The notes below the pieces were generated by a model. It had not been told where the DNA came from. It did not search any database and saw nothing but the letters and a program-made list of their open reading frames with translations. A program made the translations under genes and the position numbers. This document shows, piece after piece, positions 43,345 through 52,461 of a stretch of DNA of 64,000 bases. The first letter of the stretch is position 1. Every line of letters begins with the position of its first letter. Origin of the DNA: Streptomyces sp. NBC_00353 (GTDB taxonomy: Bacteria; Actinomycetota; Actinomycetes; Streptomycetales; Streptomycetaceae); the NCBI RefSeq assembly GCF_036108815.1, contig NZ_CP107985.1, positions 248,001 to 312,000 on the forward strand, read 5' to 3'.

Positions 43345-45168
43345 TCATTGCGACGGACTGTCCGGATCCGGTCTGCGGGGAAGGCGGACGGTGAACACCG
43401 CCCCGGTGCCGGGCTCGCTGTCGGCGGTGACGGTTCCACCGTGCGCCTCGACGAACTGGCGGACGATGGACAGGCCCAGTCCGCTGCCACCGGTGCGTCT
43501 GCTGCGAGACTTCTCGGCTCGCCAGAAACGCTCGAAGACTTGGGGTAGGTCCTCGGGGGCAATGCCGTCGCCCGTGTCCTCCACCGTGAGGACGGCAAGG
43601 TCGCCGGCCGGCTGGGCGATGACCGTGACCGTGCCGTCCGTGGGCGTGTGCCGGAGCGCGTTGGCGACGAGATTGCCCAGAGCCTGGCGCATCCTCACAG
43701 GGTCGGCGTCCAGCCAGAGGCCGGGGTCGGTGCGGGTAAGCAGGCGGATGCCCGAGGCCTCGGCGCGGGTGCTGTGGGCCGTTACCACCTGGGCGACGAG
43801 TTCGTCCACGCCAACCGGCTCGCGATGCAGCCTCAGGGTGCCGGCGTCGACGGCGGCGAGGTCCTGCAGATCGTCGATGATGTGCTGCAGCAGTAGTGCC
43901 TCGTCGTGCAGCGAAGCAATGAGGCCCGGGTCCGGGTCGAGCAACCCGTCGCGGGTGACTTCCAGCCAGCCGCGAATATTGGTCAGCGGGGTCCGCAGCT
44001 CGTGGGCGATGTCGCTGACCATGGCCTTGCGCTGGGATTCCATCTGTTCGCGGCGAGCGGTGAGATCGTTGAAGGCCGCCGCCAGGTATCCGGTCTCGTC
44101 CTTGGTGGTGACGGCAACGCGCGCGTGCTGCTGCGGTGGCTGTTGGGCCGCGGCCGTCAGCGCTCGCAGGGGACGGACGAGGCGGATCGCGACGACTGTG
44201 GTCATGGCGACGGTGACGGCCAGAACGAGCCCCGTGACGCCGAAGATCTTGGCCTTGTTGGCGGGCGAGAGGTCGAAACCTGCCGGTTGCTGTCTCAGGT
44301 TGCCCAGATAGAGGCTGGCTCTGGGGGCGACGTACGGGTCGAGTTGTTTGCGGGTCGCGCTGTCGACGCAGCTCTGCGTCTGCTGGTTGCCACCGACCCA
44401 GCGGACATTGCCGTGCGCCGGGATACTGACGCGACCGGGAGTGAAAGGGGCCCCGGCTTTACCCTTCAGGGTTGCGTGCTTCGGCTCGCGATCGAGGCAG
44501 GCTTCGGTCAGGGCGCTGAGGACAAACAACGCCCTCTTCTCGGTGAGCGTGGGCGCGTTGAGTGCTCCGTCGGCGCACTGCGTCGGCACGGATGCCTCCC
44601 CGCCGTCGGTGATGATCACCGTGCGGCCACCGGGAACCCGTCCGATGCTGCCGTTGCTTCCGTACCGCCGCATGCATGCCAGGCGCTTCTCGGCGAGCGC
44701 CTTCACCTGTTCCCTTTCCGCGCGGGGGAGCAGATAAGGTCCCACCACCCGCGGGTCGATGCCGACGAGTTGGGCACCCGGTTCGGTGTAGGTGTCGGTG
44801 CTCAACGGGTCGACGGCGGCCGAAGCACGGACGGGCAGGGCGGTGCCTGGGGCGGCGGAGTCGGCGATGGGACGGCCGTTCGCGGACGTCAAGGCGATCC
44901 GCCGGTCCATGGTGCGTGACAGTGTGCGCACCGTGGTCTGCACGCCTGTCCAGTCGGCGTGGGTCGCGGCGAAGCCGCTGAGCTTTCGGAGGATGGTGGA
45001 GTCGTCGGAGAGCACCTGGCCGCGTTCCTCCTGGACGGCGCGTGTGGTGATCTGCACCGCCAGCCAGGCTGTGGCGCCCACGGAGAGGACGGCGATGGCC
45101 ACGGAAGTCAGCAGAAGCCGGACCAGCAGGCTCTTGCGCCAGGGGATGACGGGACTAGGAGGCGTCAT
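43345..45168 (-). CDS. sensor histidine kinase with large Cys-containing sensor
   Basis: About 607 aa from the ATG at 45168 (overlapping the response regulator end by 14 bp). Helix 1: LLVRLLLTSVAIAVLSVGAT. An extracytoplasmic domain of ~270 residues has four cysteines (RLACMRRYG, PTQCADG, TEACLDRE, TQSCVDS). Helix 2: IFGVTGLVLAVTVAMTTVVA. A HAMP-like linker is followed by the H-box SDIAHELRTPLTNIRGWLEV (His near 387), N-box LGNLVANALRHTP, DTGDGIAPEDL and GGSGLGLSIVRQFVEAHGG. It phosphorylates the adjacent regulator. The cysteines could form disulfides that shape or sense the outside environment. Confidence 0.9.
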   Translation of the reverse strand: MTPPSPVIPWRKSLLVRLLLTSVAIAVLSVGATAWLAVQITTRAVQEERGQVLSDDSTILRKLSGFAATHADWTGVQTTVRTLSRTMDRRIALTSANGRPIADSAAPGTALPVRASAAVDPLSTDTYTEPGAQLVGIDPRVVGPYLLPRAEREQVKALAEKRLACMRRYGSNGSIGRVPGGRTVIITDGGEASVPTQCADGALNAPTLTEKRALFVLSALTEACLDREPKHATLKGKAGAPFTPGRVSIPAHGNVRWVGGNQQTQSCVDSATRKQLDPYVAPRASLYLGNLRQQPAGFDLSPANKAKIFGVTGLVLAVTVAMTTVVAIRLVRPLRALTAAAQQPPQQHARVAVTTKDETGYLAAAFNDLTARREQMESQRKAMVSDIAHELRTPLTNIRGWLEVTRDGLLDPDPGLIASLHDEALLLQHIIDDLQDLAAVDAGTLRLHREPVGVDELVAQVVTAHSTRAEASGIRLLTRTDPGLWLDADPVRMRQALGNLVANALRHTPTDGTVTVIAQPAGDLAVLTVEDTGDGIAPEDLPQVFERFWRAEKSRSRRTGGSGLGLSIVRQFVEAHGGTVTADSEPGTGAVFTVRLPRRPDPDSPSQ

Positions 45169-45853
45169 ACCGGCCGCTGGCAAGTTTGTAGCCGACACCG
45201 AAGACCGTCAGTAGTCGATCGGGCTTGCGCGCGTCGGTCTCGATCTTCTTGCGCAGGTTCATGATGTGCACGTCGATGGCACGTTCGGTGGAGGCGCGGT
45301 CGTGGCCTTGAGTGTGCTGCAGCAGTTGCCGGCGTGAGAAGACCCGCTCAGGTTCTGCGGCCATGGCGTGGAGGATGGCGAATTCGCCGGGGGTGCACGT
45401 GACGGGGGCGCCGTCACAGGTCACCACGTGCCGTATGGGGTCGACGGTGATGCAGCCCGCGCGCAGCACAGGGGGGTTCCCGGCAGGGCGGACGACGCGG
45501 CGCAGCACGGTACGTATGCGAGCCATCAGCTCTCGTGGGCTGTACGGCTTGGTCATGTAGTCGTCCGCGCCGAGTTCCAGACCGAGCAGCACGTCGTCCT
45601 CGGTGGAGCGGGCGGTGAGCATGAGGACGGGTACGTCCCCGTCCTGGTGCAGCGTGCGGCACACGCCGAAACCGTCGACCTCTGGAAGCATCAGGTCCAG
45701 GACGACCAGGTCGGGTCTGCGGCTCCGGGCCTCGTCGATCGCCGACCGGCCATCGTGGACCACGACGGCGGTGTGACCCTCCTGCAGCAGCAGCCGGCGT
45801 ATGAGCTCGGCCTGCATTTCATCGTCTTCCGCCACCAGAATATGTGCGCACAC
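45155..45853 (-). CDS. OmpR/PhoB-family response regulator
   Basis: 232 aa from the GTG at 45853. Receiver domain with acidic pair Glu9-Asp10-Asp11, phospho-acceptor Asp53 (LVVLDLMLPEVDG), Thr80 and Lys102. The C-terminal winged helix is CTPGEFAILHAMAAEPERVF, SRRQLLQHTQGHD and RAIDVHIMNLRKKIE. First gene of the two-component operon and divergent from the L,D-transpeptidase genes, which are its most likely targets. Confidence 0.92.
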   Translation of the reverse strand: MCAHILVAEDDEMQAELIRRLLLQEGHTAVVVHDGRSAIDEARSRRPDLVVLDLMLPEVDGFGVCRTLHQDGDVPVLMLTARSTEDDVLLGLELGADDYMTKPYSPRELMARIRTVLRRVVRPAGNPPVLRAGCITVDPIRHVVTCDGAPVTCTPGEFAILHAMAAEPERVFSRRQLLQHTQGHDRASTERAIDVHIMNLRKKIETDARKPDRLLTVFGVGYKLASGRYDAS

Positions 45854-46169
45854 TCCGCTGACTCTATGCGCGCGGGACCCGGCATCAGACCGCTGTGCGA
45901 GCTTTCCCACACCCTGACAACTTCCTGATATCCGTACGCCAGGTTGGGCGCTGCCCTCGGTCGCGTTCCGCGCCGCCATCACGCCGGGCAGCTGTCGGGT
46001 GTGCGGCAACGGCTCGCCGAAGAGCTGTGGCCGGGCCGCGGCCACGGGAGCGGTTGTCACCCGGCTCGGCCGCCACGCCGAACAGTGCCGACACCCGCGG
46101 CTCGAACCCGGGCCCCCTTTCCCACGACTCGGTGGTTCACGCCACCCCACGCGCATGACGGAGACCGCT
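45854..46169. promoter_or_regulatory. divergent promoter region between two-component and L,D-transpeptidase genes
   Basis: 316 bp with no gene. It must contain promoters for both directions. I see no clean OmpR-type direct repeats by eye; a GCGGCTCGAACCCGGG stretch near 46100 recalls a tRNA T-arm, but there is no cloverleaf. Confidence 0.4.
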
Positions 46170-47375
46170 ATGCATCGCACCCGCCCCGCCCCGGCCCTCG
46201 CTGTCCTGTCGATCTCGGCATGTCTTCTGGCCGGATGCAGCAATGGGCCAGGAGAAGCGAGCGCCCCGGCGGAGGCGTCACCTGCGGCCGCCAGGGTCAC
46301 CGTCACGCCGCGCATACACCTGAACGCGGTCGATGGGCAGAGGCACGTCTCCGTCGGACGCGGCGGCCGCGTCACGGTCCGGGCGGGCACTATCACCAAG
46401 GTGTCCCTCGCCACCGCGGACGGCCGAGCCGTGCGCGGGGAAAGCTCCCCGGACAAGAGGAGCTGGGCACCCGATGCGCCCCTGGCCCATGACACCGCCT
46501 ACCGGCTGACCGTGGTGGCTGCCAACGGCGACGGACGCGAGGAGACGAAGAGGATCGCCTTCAAGACCCTCGCCAGAACCGACCGATTCACCGGTACGTT
46601 CACTCCGGACAACGGATCCACAGTCGGTGTGGGGATGCCGGTCTCGTTCACCTTCGACAAAGCGATCACTGACAAGAAGGCCGTCGAGTCCGCCATCGAG
46701 GTCACCTCCAGCAGCGGACAGCCTGTCGTCGGCCACTGGTTCGGCGCGCAGCGCCTCGATTTCCGACCGCAGCAGTACTGGAAGGCACACTCCACCGTCA
46801 CCGCCAGAATTCGCCTCGACGGTGTCAAGGGTGCCGAGGGCGCCTATGGCGAACAGGACAGGACCGTCCGGTTCACCGTCGGTCGCAGTCAGGTCTCCAC
46901 CGTCGATGCCGCTGCGCACCGAATGACGGTCGTCCAAGACGGCAAGGCCCTGAAGACCCTGCCCATTACGGCGGGTGCCAAGAACTCGCCCACGTGGAAC
47001 GGCCGGATGGTGATATCGGAGAAGCTGATCACCACGCGGATGGACGGGGCCACGGTGGGTTTCGCCGGGCAGTACGACATCCCCGACGTCCCGCACGCCA
47101 TGCGCCTGTCCACCTCGGGCACGTTCATCCACGGCAACTACTGGGGCGAGGACTCGGTGTTCGGCCGGTCCAACATCAGCCACGGCTGCGTAGGGCTGAA
47201 CGACGCCCAGGGCGGCAGCGACCCCGATCAGGACGCCGCCTGGTTCTACAACCACTCCCTCGTCGGTGACGTGGTCGTGGTGCAGAACTCCAACGACCGG
47301 ACGATTGCCCCCGACAACGGCCTCAACGGCTGGAACATGCCATGGAAGCAGTGGAAGGCGGGCTCCGCACGCTGA
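46170..47375 (+). CDS. L,D-transpeptidase lipoprotein (YkuD domain)
   Basis: 401 aa. A lipoprotein signal ends at LLAGC (Cys23). Two Ig-like domains follow (LDT family; TDRFTGTFTPDNGSTVGVGM and ITDKKAVESAIEVTSSSGQP), then the YkuD catalytic domain with the HGNYW loop and the SHGCVGL active site (Cys nucleophile, His before it). It makes 3-3 crosslinks in peptidoglycan and can replace D,D-transpeptidases under beta-lactam or wall stress. The start at 46170 has GGAG about 7 bp before it. First of two LDT genes divergent from a two-component system. Confidence 0.92.
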   Translation: MHRTRPAPALAVLSISACLLAGCSNGPGEASAPAEASPAAARVTVTPRIHLNAVDGQRHVSVGRGGRVTVRAGTITKVSLATADGRAVRGESSPDKRSWAPDAPLAHDTAYRLTVVAANGDGREETKRIAFKTLARTDRFTGTFTPDNGSTVGVGMPVSFTFDKAITDKKAVESAIEVTSSSGQPVVGHWFGAQRLDFRPQQYWKAHSTVTARIRLDGVKGAEGAYGEQDRTVRFTVGRSQVSTVDAAAHRMTVVQDGKALKTLPITAGAKNSPTWNGRMVISEKLITTRMDGATVGFAGQYDIPDVPHAMRLSTSGTFIHGNYWGEDSVFGRSNISHGCVGLNDAQGGSDPDQDAAWFYNHSLVGDVVVVQNSNDRTIAPDNGLNGWNMPWKQWKAGSAR

Positions 47376-47557
47376 GTGGACCGGACCCCAGGCCGCCCTC
47401 GGGAAGGGACACCGGAAGTGCTCTGCTCCCGGCGTCGCCTCCGATGCGCACCCGTGCCGCAACGCGTTGCCTCTCGTGTGACTTCGTCCGGCCCCGTCGT
47501 CTGACCTCGCGCGACGGAGCTGACCGGTTCCTCACATGTCTCATCCAGGCTGACGAC

Positions 47558-48442
47558 ATGGCTTCATCAACCAGTCGTGTGTTCCGACGGCCTCTGCGGG
47601 CCCCGCTCGGGAACCGTCATGCGACCACCTTCACAGCTCCGGGCCTGAACCGTCTGGGGATACCCGCCGCCGTCCTGACTCTGTCCGTCACGCTCGCCGG
47701 ATGCGGGGTCATGGGCGCAGGGACGACCTCCGACGCCCGGTCGGCGGCCGTCCCTGCGGGCGACGCATCTGCCGCCGCGTCCGCACCCGCCGGCACGACA
47801 AGGACCATGCCCCGGCAGACATCCGCGGGCAACGAGGCATCCGCCGCATCCGCCCCTGCGCAGTTGTCCGGCCTGGGCCCCCGGACGCTGGCCGAGATAC
47901 CCGAGAACGCGCGGCAGGTAGTCCTGGTCACTGGTGAGGACAAGAACTCGTCGACATCACAGGTAGTGCTCTACCGGCGCACGAGCGCGGGCTGGGAACC
48001 GGGAGCCACCTGGCCGGCCCGCAACGCCCTCAAGGGCTGGACGGACGACCACCACGCCGGCGATCTCCACTCGCCCATCGGCGTGTTCACCCTCACCGAT
48101 GCCGGCGGGCTGCTGGCCGATCCCGGCACCAAGCTGCCGTACGACCGGTCGCAAGGCTTCACCATCGGCGGCCCGGGCTTGGAGGGCGAGCCGCTCGCCG
48201 GCTCCTTCGACTACGTCATCGCGATCAACTACAACCGCAAACCCGGAACATCCCCCCTCGACTGGACCCGCCCCCTCGGCAACGCAAAAGGTGGTGGCAT
48301 CTGGCTGCACGTCGACCACGACGGGCCTACGCACGGCTGCGTGAGCCTGACACGGGAGCACATGAAAGAACTCCTGCGCACCCTCGATCCCGGGCGACAC
48401 CCGGTGATCGTCATGGGGGATGCCGACTCCCTCACACGCTGA
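47558..48442 (+). CDS. L,D-transpeptidase-like lipoprotein
   Basis: 294 aa. Lipobox TLAGC (Cys49) after an unusually long N-terminal leader, an Ala/Ser/Thr-rich linker, then a YkuD-like domain with HHAGDLHSPIGVFTLTDAGG, YNRKPGTSPLDWTRP and the active-site block WLHVDHDGPTHGCVSL. The second candidate wall crosslinking or lipoprotein-anchoring enzyme of the cluster, 182 bp after the first and on the same strand. Co-regulation with the neighbouring two-component system is inferred. Confidence 0.85.
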   Translation: MASSTSRVFRRPLRAPLGNRHATTFTAPGLNRLGIPAAVLTLSVTLAGCGVMGAGTTSDARSAAVPAGDASAAASAPAGTTRTMPRQTSAGNEASAASAPAQLSGLGPRTLAEIPENARQVVLVTGEDKNSSTSQVVLYRRTSAGWEPGATWPARNALKGWTDDHHAGDLHSPIGVFTLTDAGGLLADPGTKLPYDRSQGFTIGGPGLEGEPLAGSFDYVIAINYNRKPGTSPLDWTRPLGNAKGGGIWLHVDHDGPTHGCVSLTREHMKELLRTLDPGRHPVIVMGDADSLTR

Positions 48443-48679
48443 GGCGAACGGTTCGTCCCGCGGGGTCTGGGCGGTCACCTTGTCGCTCACAGCCGTGACC
48501 GGCCGCCAGAAACTCAACAGTTGCCGGGCGCAGTAGTTGATGCCGGCCGATCCGGTTCGTGGGCGACGGTGGATCACATCGCCGGATCTTGAGGCCATCG
48601 CATCAGGTGGGTCGTGGACGGCAGGCCGGGCCGCCGACCCGGCCATCGGCACGGTTGCCCATCGCTCCCGTGCCCGCAG

Positions 48680-49657
48680 TCAGACGTCCGTGCCAAAGGC
48701 TTGCCTGAGCGTGGCGATGGCCTGGGCAGTTGCTGCGCGGGCTGCGTGCGTGGACGCCAGTGCGTCGAGCGTGACGAAGTCGTGTGTGGTCCCGCTGTAC
48801 CGGGTCGCGGTGACCGGCACTCCCGCAGCGCGGAGCTTTGCCGCGTAGGCCTCACCTTCGTCCCGCACGATGTCGGCCTCCGCGGTGATGACGAGCGCCG
48901 GGGGCAGACCGGTGAGCTGGTCCTCGGTGGCCCGCAGCGGACTGGCGGTGATCTCTGCGCGGTGCGCCTCGTCGGTCGTGTACTGGTCCCAGAACCGTTG
49001 CATGGCGTCGCGGCGCAGCAAGTAGCCCTCGGCGAACCGGTGGTAGGAGCGGGTATCGAAGCTCGCGTCGGTGATGGGGTAGAACAGCACCTGCTGGATG
49101 AACGAGACGTCCCCGCGTTCCTTGGCCAGCAGTGTCAGGGCCGCGGCTATGTTGCCGCCTGCTGAGTCGCCGGCGACGGCCAGCCGTTCGGGGTCGATGC
49201 CGTGTTCGGCGCCCTTGCTGGTCAGCCACCGGGCCACCGCGTAGCACTCCTCCAGCGCGACGGGGTAGCCCGCTTCGGGGGCCAGCGTGTATTCGGGGAA
49301 GACCAATGCGGTTCGCGCGCCTACTGCCAGCTCACGCGCCAGCCGGTCGCGTGTGTCGGCATTGCCGAAGGCCCAGCCAGGGCCGTGGATGTACAACGTG
49401 GCGGGCAGTGTGTCGGCGACTCCCTTGGGGCGCAGGATGCGCACCGCGACGCTGCCGTTCGGTCCGCCGGAGACCGCGACCCAGCGGTCGTCCATCTCCG
49501 GCTTGTCGTGCGCTCCGGACTGCGCCTTCTCCAGCGCGGTGCGGCCCTGCACGGGTCCTGGATCGGACGGGAGCGGCGGTGGCGCGGTCGCCTCGGCGAG
49601 CTCGCGAGCGGCCGGTTCCAGAACCGGTTCCCTCGGGGGTGGGACGTAGTCAGGCAT
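48680..49657 (-). CDS. alpha/beta hydrolase (hormone-sensitive-lipase type)
   Basis: 325 aa from the ATG at 49657. Oxyanion motif YIHGPGWAFG (HGGG variant with Pro), nucleophile AVAGDSAGGNIAAAL, acid in VITAEADIVRDEGE and His in GTTHDFVTLDAL. Carboxylesterase acting on short acyl esters is expected. Monocistronic in appearance; the substrate cannot be told. Confidence 0.88.
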   Translation of the reverse strand: MPDYVPPPREPVLEPAARELAEATAPPPLPSDPGPVQGRTALEKAQSGAHDKPEMDDRWVAVSGGPNGSVAVRILRPKGVADTLPATLYIHGPGWAFGNADTRDRLARELAVGARTALVFPEYTLAPEAGYPVALEECYAVARWLTSKGAEHGIDPERLAVAGDSAGGNIAAALTLLAKERGDVSFIQQVLFYPITDASFDTRSYHRFAEGYLLRRDAMQRFWDQYTTDEAHRAEITASPLRATEDQLTGLPPALVITAEADIVRDEGEAYAAKLRAAGVPVTATRYSGTTHDFVTLDALASTHAARAATAQAIATLRQAFGTDV

Positions 49658-49785
49658 CGTATTCCTTGGCTGGTGAGGGTACCGCGCGCAGGGCACGGAA
49701 ATCACCGCAGGTAAACGCCCATTGATTGTCAAGGGCTGGCCGCAACCGTGTAGCGCGGGACTGCGTGCAATTCAACTTTCCCAAG

Positions 49786-49811
49786 AGCGTCTGCGCATCG
49801 GTCATGTGACT
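49786..49811 (-). repeat. 26-bp dispersed motif, copy a
   Basis: On the minus strand AGTCACATGACCGATGCGCA followed by GACGCT. A near-identical copy is at 56368-56393 and a partial one at 55588-55607. It lies in an otherwise featureless 280-bp gap. Confidence 0.6.
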
Positions 49812-49939
49812 GTGGGCGCGTTCGCGAGTGTGCGACAGCCGACCTGGCGGAGCCTTCAGAACGCCCACCGGCGAGGCGATCATCGCCCTGGAGTCCTATC
49901 GGAATCGGTGCTCACCGTGATTGATCGAGCACCGGCTTC

Positions 49940-50833
49940 TCAGGTGCGCTCGTCGCCGCCGTTCAGGAGCAAGAGCAGTTGCAGCGCCTCGAGGTAGATC
50001 CACACCAGGGTCAGTGTGAGTCCGAATGCCGCCAGCCAGGACTCCTCGCGTGGCGCACCGTGGGCAATACCGTCCTCGACCTGCTTGAAGTCCAGGGCCA
50101 GGAAGCACGCGCCGAGGATGATCCCGATGATGCCGAAGAGGATGCCGAGGCCACCGCTGCGGAAGCCCAGGCCGTCACCACCAGCGAAAGCGGAGAACAG
50201 CAAGTTGGCGACGGTAAGCAGCAAGAAGCCCATCGCAGCGGCCGTCACGAAACCGTAGAAGCGTCGAGTGACGCGGATCCAACGCATCTTGTACGCGATC
50301 AGCACGCCGGCGAAGACCGCCATCGTGCCGAGCACCGCCTGAATCACCACACCGGGGCTGGTGTAGGTGCTGGCCGTGCTGGAGATGACTCCGAGGAAGA
50401 TGCCTTCGAGAGCCGCGTAAGCCAGAATCAGTGCCGGGACCGGCTTGGCCTTGAATGTTTGGATGAGCGACAGGCCGAAGGCCAGTAGGGCGACTCCGAC
50501 CGCTATGCCGTACGACCTGCTCAGGTTGGTCTCATCGACAGGCAGCAGTACCCACGCAAGGACGGCGGAGGACACGACCGTGCCGAGTGTCATGGCTGTG
50601 CGGGCCACGACGTCGTCGATGGTCATCGCAGTGCCGGATACCTGCTGCGCAGCAGCGAGATGGGTGTCAGGCGGAGTGTCCGCGTTCTGTGCTGTCTGAG
50701 TGAGGCTGGGCGTGTCCTGCGCGTAGGGGTTGATAATCGCGGCGGAGTCATCGGTGTGCGGCTTCTGTTCGTTGAAGCCCCTGTTGTTGCGGTTGAACAC
50801 CCGTCGCGAGAAGACGGGATTGCTGCTCTTCAT
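49940..50833 (-). CDS. Bax inhibitor-1/YccA-family membrane protein
   Basis: 297 aa from the ATG at 50833 with AGAGGA upstream. A ~90-residue polar N-terminus precedes seven hydrophobic helices (MTLGTVVSSAVLAWVLLPV; ALILAYAALEGIFLGVISST; VVIQAVLGTMAVFAGVLIAY; LGILFGIIGIILGACFLALD; FGLTLTLVWIYLEALQLLLL). The last helices carry the acidic residues (LDFKQVED, YLEAL) typical of the TMBIM/YccA fold. Members act as proton/calcium leak channels or protease modulators. Single gene. Confidence 0.9.
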   Translation of the reverse strand: MKSSNPVFSRRVFNRNNRGFNEQKPHTDDSAAIINPYAQDTPSLTQTAQNADTPPDTHLAAAQQVSGTAMTIDDVVARTAMTLGTVVSSAVLAWVLLPVDETNLSRSYGIAVGVALLAFGLSLIQTFKAKPVPALILAYAALEGIFLGVISSTASTYTSPGVVIQAVLGTMAVFAGVLIAYKMRWIRVTRRFYGFVTAAAMGFLLLTVANLLFSAFAGGDGLGFRSGGLGILFGIIGIILGACFLALDFKQVEDGIAHGAPREESWLAAFGLTLTLVWIYLEALQLLLLLNGGDERT

Positions 50834-51272
50834 TTCACTCGTTCCTCTGTGGTCGCATCCCTGGTTCCGATAGGGATCCGGGATCCGAGTACCGGCGCTG
50901 CGGGATGCCTCGAAACGGCTTTCATCCCTGCCCTGTGACGTGGGTGCCGACAGTGTCAGTCGCCCGTCAAGGAGGAGGTGCGTGGCGGGATCTGTCTTCA
51001 TCGTCTGGGTAAGGCCGTCGCCGCATGCCTGGGACAGCGCGCACTCCTGGCCCTTCGCCGCGGCACGAGACAACTTCGAAGAGGAACTAGCCCTCGACCT
51101 GGTGGGACCAGCTTGTCCATGGGCCCCTACGTGCTCGCCAATGCGTCGGGGAGGACAGCCACGTCGGCTGGAGGCGGGCGGACCCGCCACCCAGGTAATC
51201 CCTTTGTGCGGACGCCCGCCTCAAACGCGCTGCGGTGCTGACGTTTTGGCCCTGGCCGACGAAGCGGCAGGA
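50834..51272. other. 439-bp region, nothing recognised
   Basis: Between the YccA-like and msrA genes. Both strands open, but without motifs. Confidence 0.35.
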
Positions 51273-51782
51273 TCAGGCGTCGGCCCTCTTCGGCAGCTGC
51301 CAGTTCGGTCGCGGAAAGTGGCAGGTGTACCCGGCCGGATAGCGCGTCAGGTAGTCCTGATGCTCCGGCTCGGCTTCCCAGAATGCGTCGGCCGGCACGA
51401 CTTCAGTCACGACATTTCCCGGCCACAGGCCAGACGCCTCGACATCGGCGATGGTGTCCTCCGCGACGCGCCGCTGCTCGCCGTCGAGGTAGAAGATGAC
51501 GGAGCGATAGCTGGCACCGAAGTCGTTCCCCTGCCGGTTCTTCGTCGTCGGGTCGTGGATCTGGAAGAAGTACTCCAGGATGGTGCGGTAGTCGGTGACG
51601 GCAGGGTCGAAGGTGATCTCGATCGACTCTGCGTGGTTTCCGTGGTCGTCATAGGTCGGACGGGGCATGTCGCCGCCGCTGTATCCCACCCGGGTATTCA
51701 CGACACCGGGGAGCGTCCGGAGCAGTTCCTGCATGCCCCAGAAGCAGCCGCCGGCGAGCCATGCTTTCTCGAGTTCGCTCAT
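51273..51782 (-). CDS. msrA: peptide-methionine (S)-S-oxide reductase
   Basis: 169 aa, full length. The catalytic motif GGCFWGMQELL has the reactive Cys13. GYSGGDMPRPTYDDHGNHAE and FFQIHDPTTKNRQGNDFGAS then YRSVIF are MsrA signatures. It repairs oxidised methionine with thioredoxin. The C-terminal recycling cysteine is not at the usual tail; only the Cys of YTCHFPRP remains, so this is the short recycling type or uses thioredoxin directly. Start at 51782. Monocistronic. Confidence 0.95.
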   Translation of the reverse strand: MSELEKAWLAGGCFWGMQELLRTLPGVVNTRVGYSGGDMPRPTYDDHGNHAESIEITFDPAVTDYRTILEYFFQIHDPTTKNRQGNDFGASYRSVIFYLDGEQRRVAEDTIADVEASGLWPGNVVTEVVPADAFWEAEPEHQDYLTRYPAGYTCHFPRPNWQLPKRADA

Positions 51783-52461
51783 AACTTGTTCATCCTTCTT
51801 CCATGTTCAGGAACACATGCATACAGGCCGGTGCCCGTCCAGGGTGACGGGGCGGAAACGTCTGGGCTGAGGTACTTCCGGGCGACCCATGCGTCTGGCC
51901 GGTTCGTACTCCTGCGGTCTGCTGCCGGCAGTATTTCGGCGGCGGACAGCCGGGCACGAAGGCCCAGACTGTTGGCCCGTACCCCCACGTCACCGCCGTC
52001 TGTACCCATGACCACATCAAGGAGGGTCGCGGCCATCCGTCGCAGCGGACCGTGTCAAGCGTCCGGGGAGCTTCACGGAGCCTGCCGGATGTCGTTTGGG
52101 CGTCGCACGGACAATGGCGATCGGTTTGTTCAGGTGTATTTGTCGCAGGCGGCACGCCTTGCCTGCCTTGTCTTGGGTATCTCATCTGTACGTACGAAAG
52201 GTGCGAGTGCATGGGAAAGCGGGTCCCGCGCTGCGGTCTCACGCCCTGAGGCATGGGACGGGACCGCAGCCGGGGGTGTTGCGGGACCCGCCGTTCGAGG
52301 GGGCCGTATGAGGTCGGCCCAGTACCCGAGTGTTCAGGAGTAGGCAGCTTGGGGCGCTCGTGGACGCGGCGCACAAGGTGGCCGCGCAGAATAGCCCCGG
52401 TGTCGAGCCGCCTGGCCGCCCCGCCGGGCTACGGCCCTTGTGTATGGCGCAGGGTGACCGG
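51783..52461. other. 679-bp region, no convincing gene
   Basis: Open frames on both strands (for example minus strand 51779-52036 and plus strand from 52330, reading RQLGALVDAAHKVAAQN) lack recognised domains. No hairpin or repeat seen. Confidence 0.35.

Noticed and set aside
46085..46135. tRNA-like T-arm sequence GCGGCTCGAACCCGGG.
   Set aside because: No acceptor, D or anticodon stems can be drawn around it.
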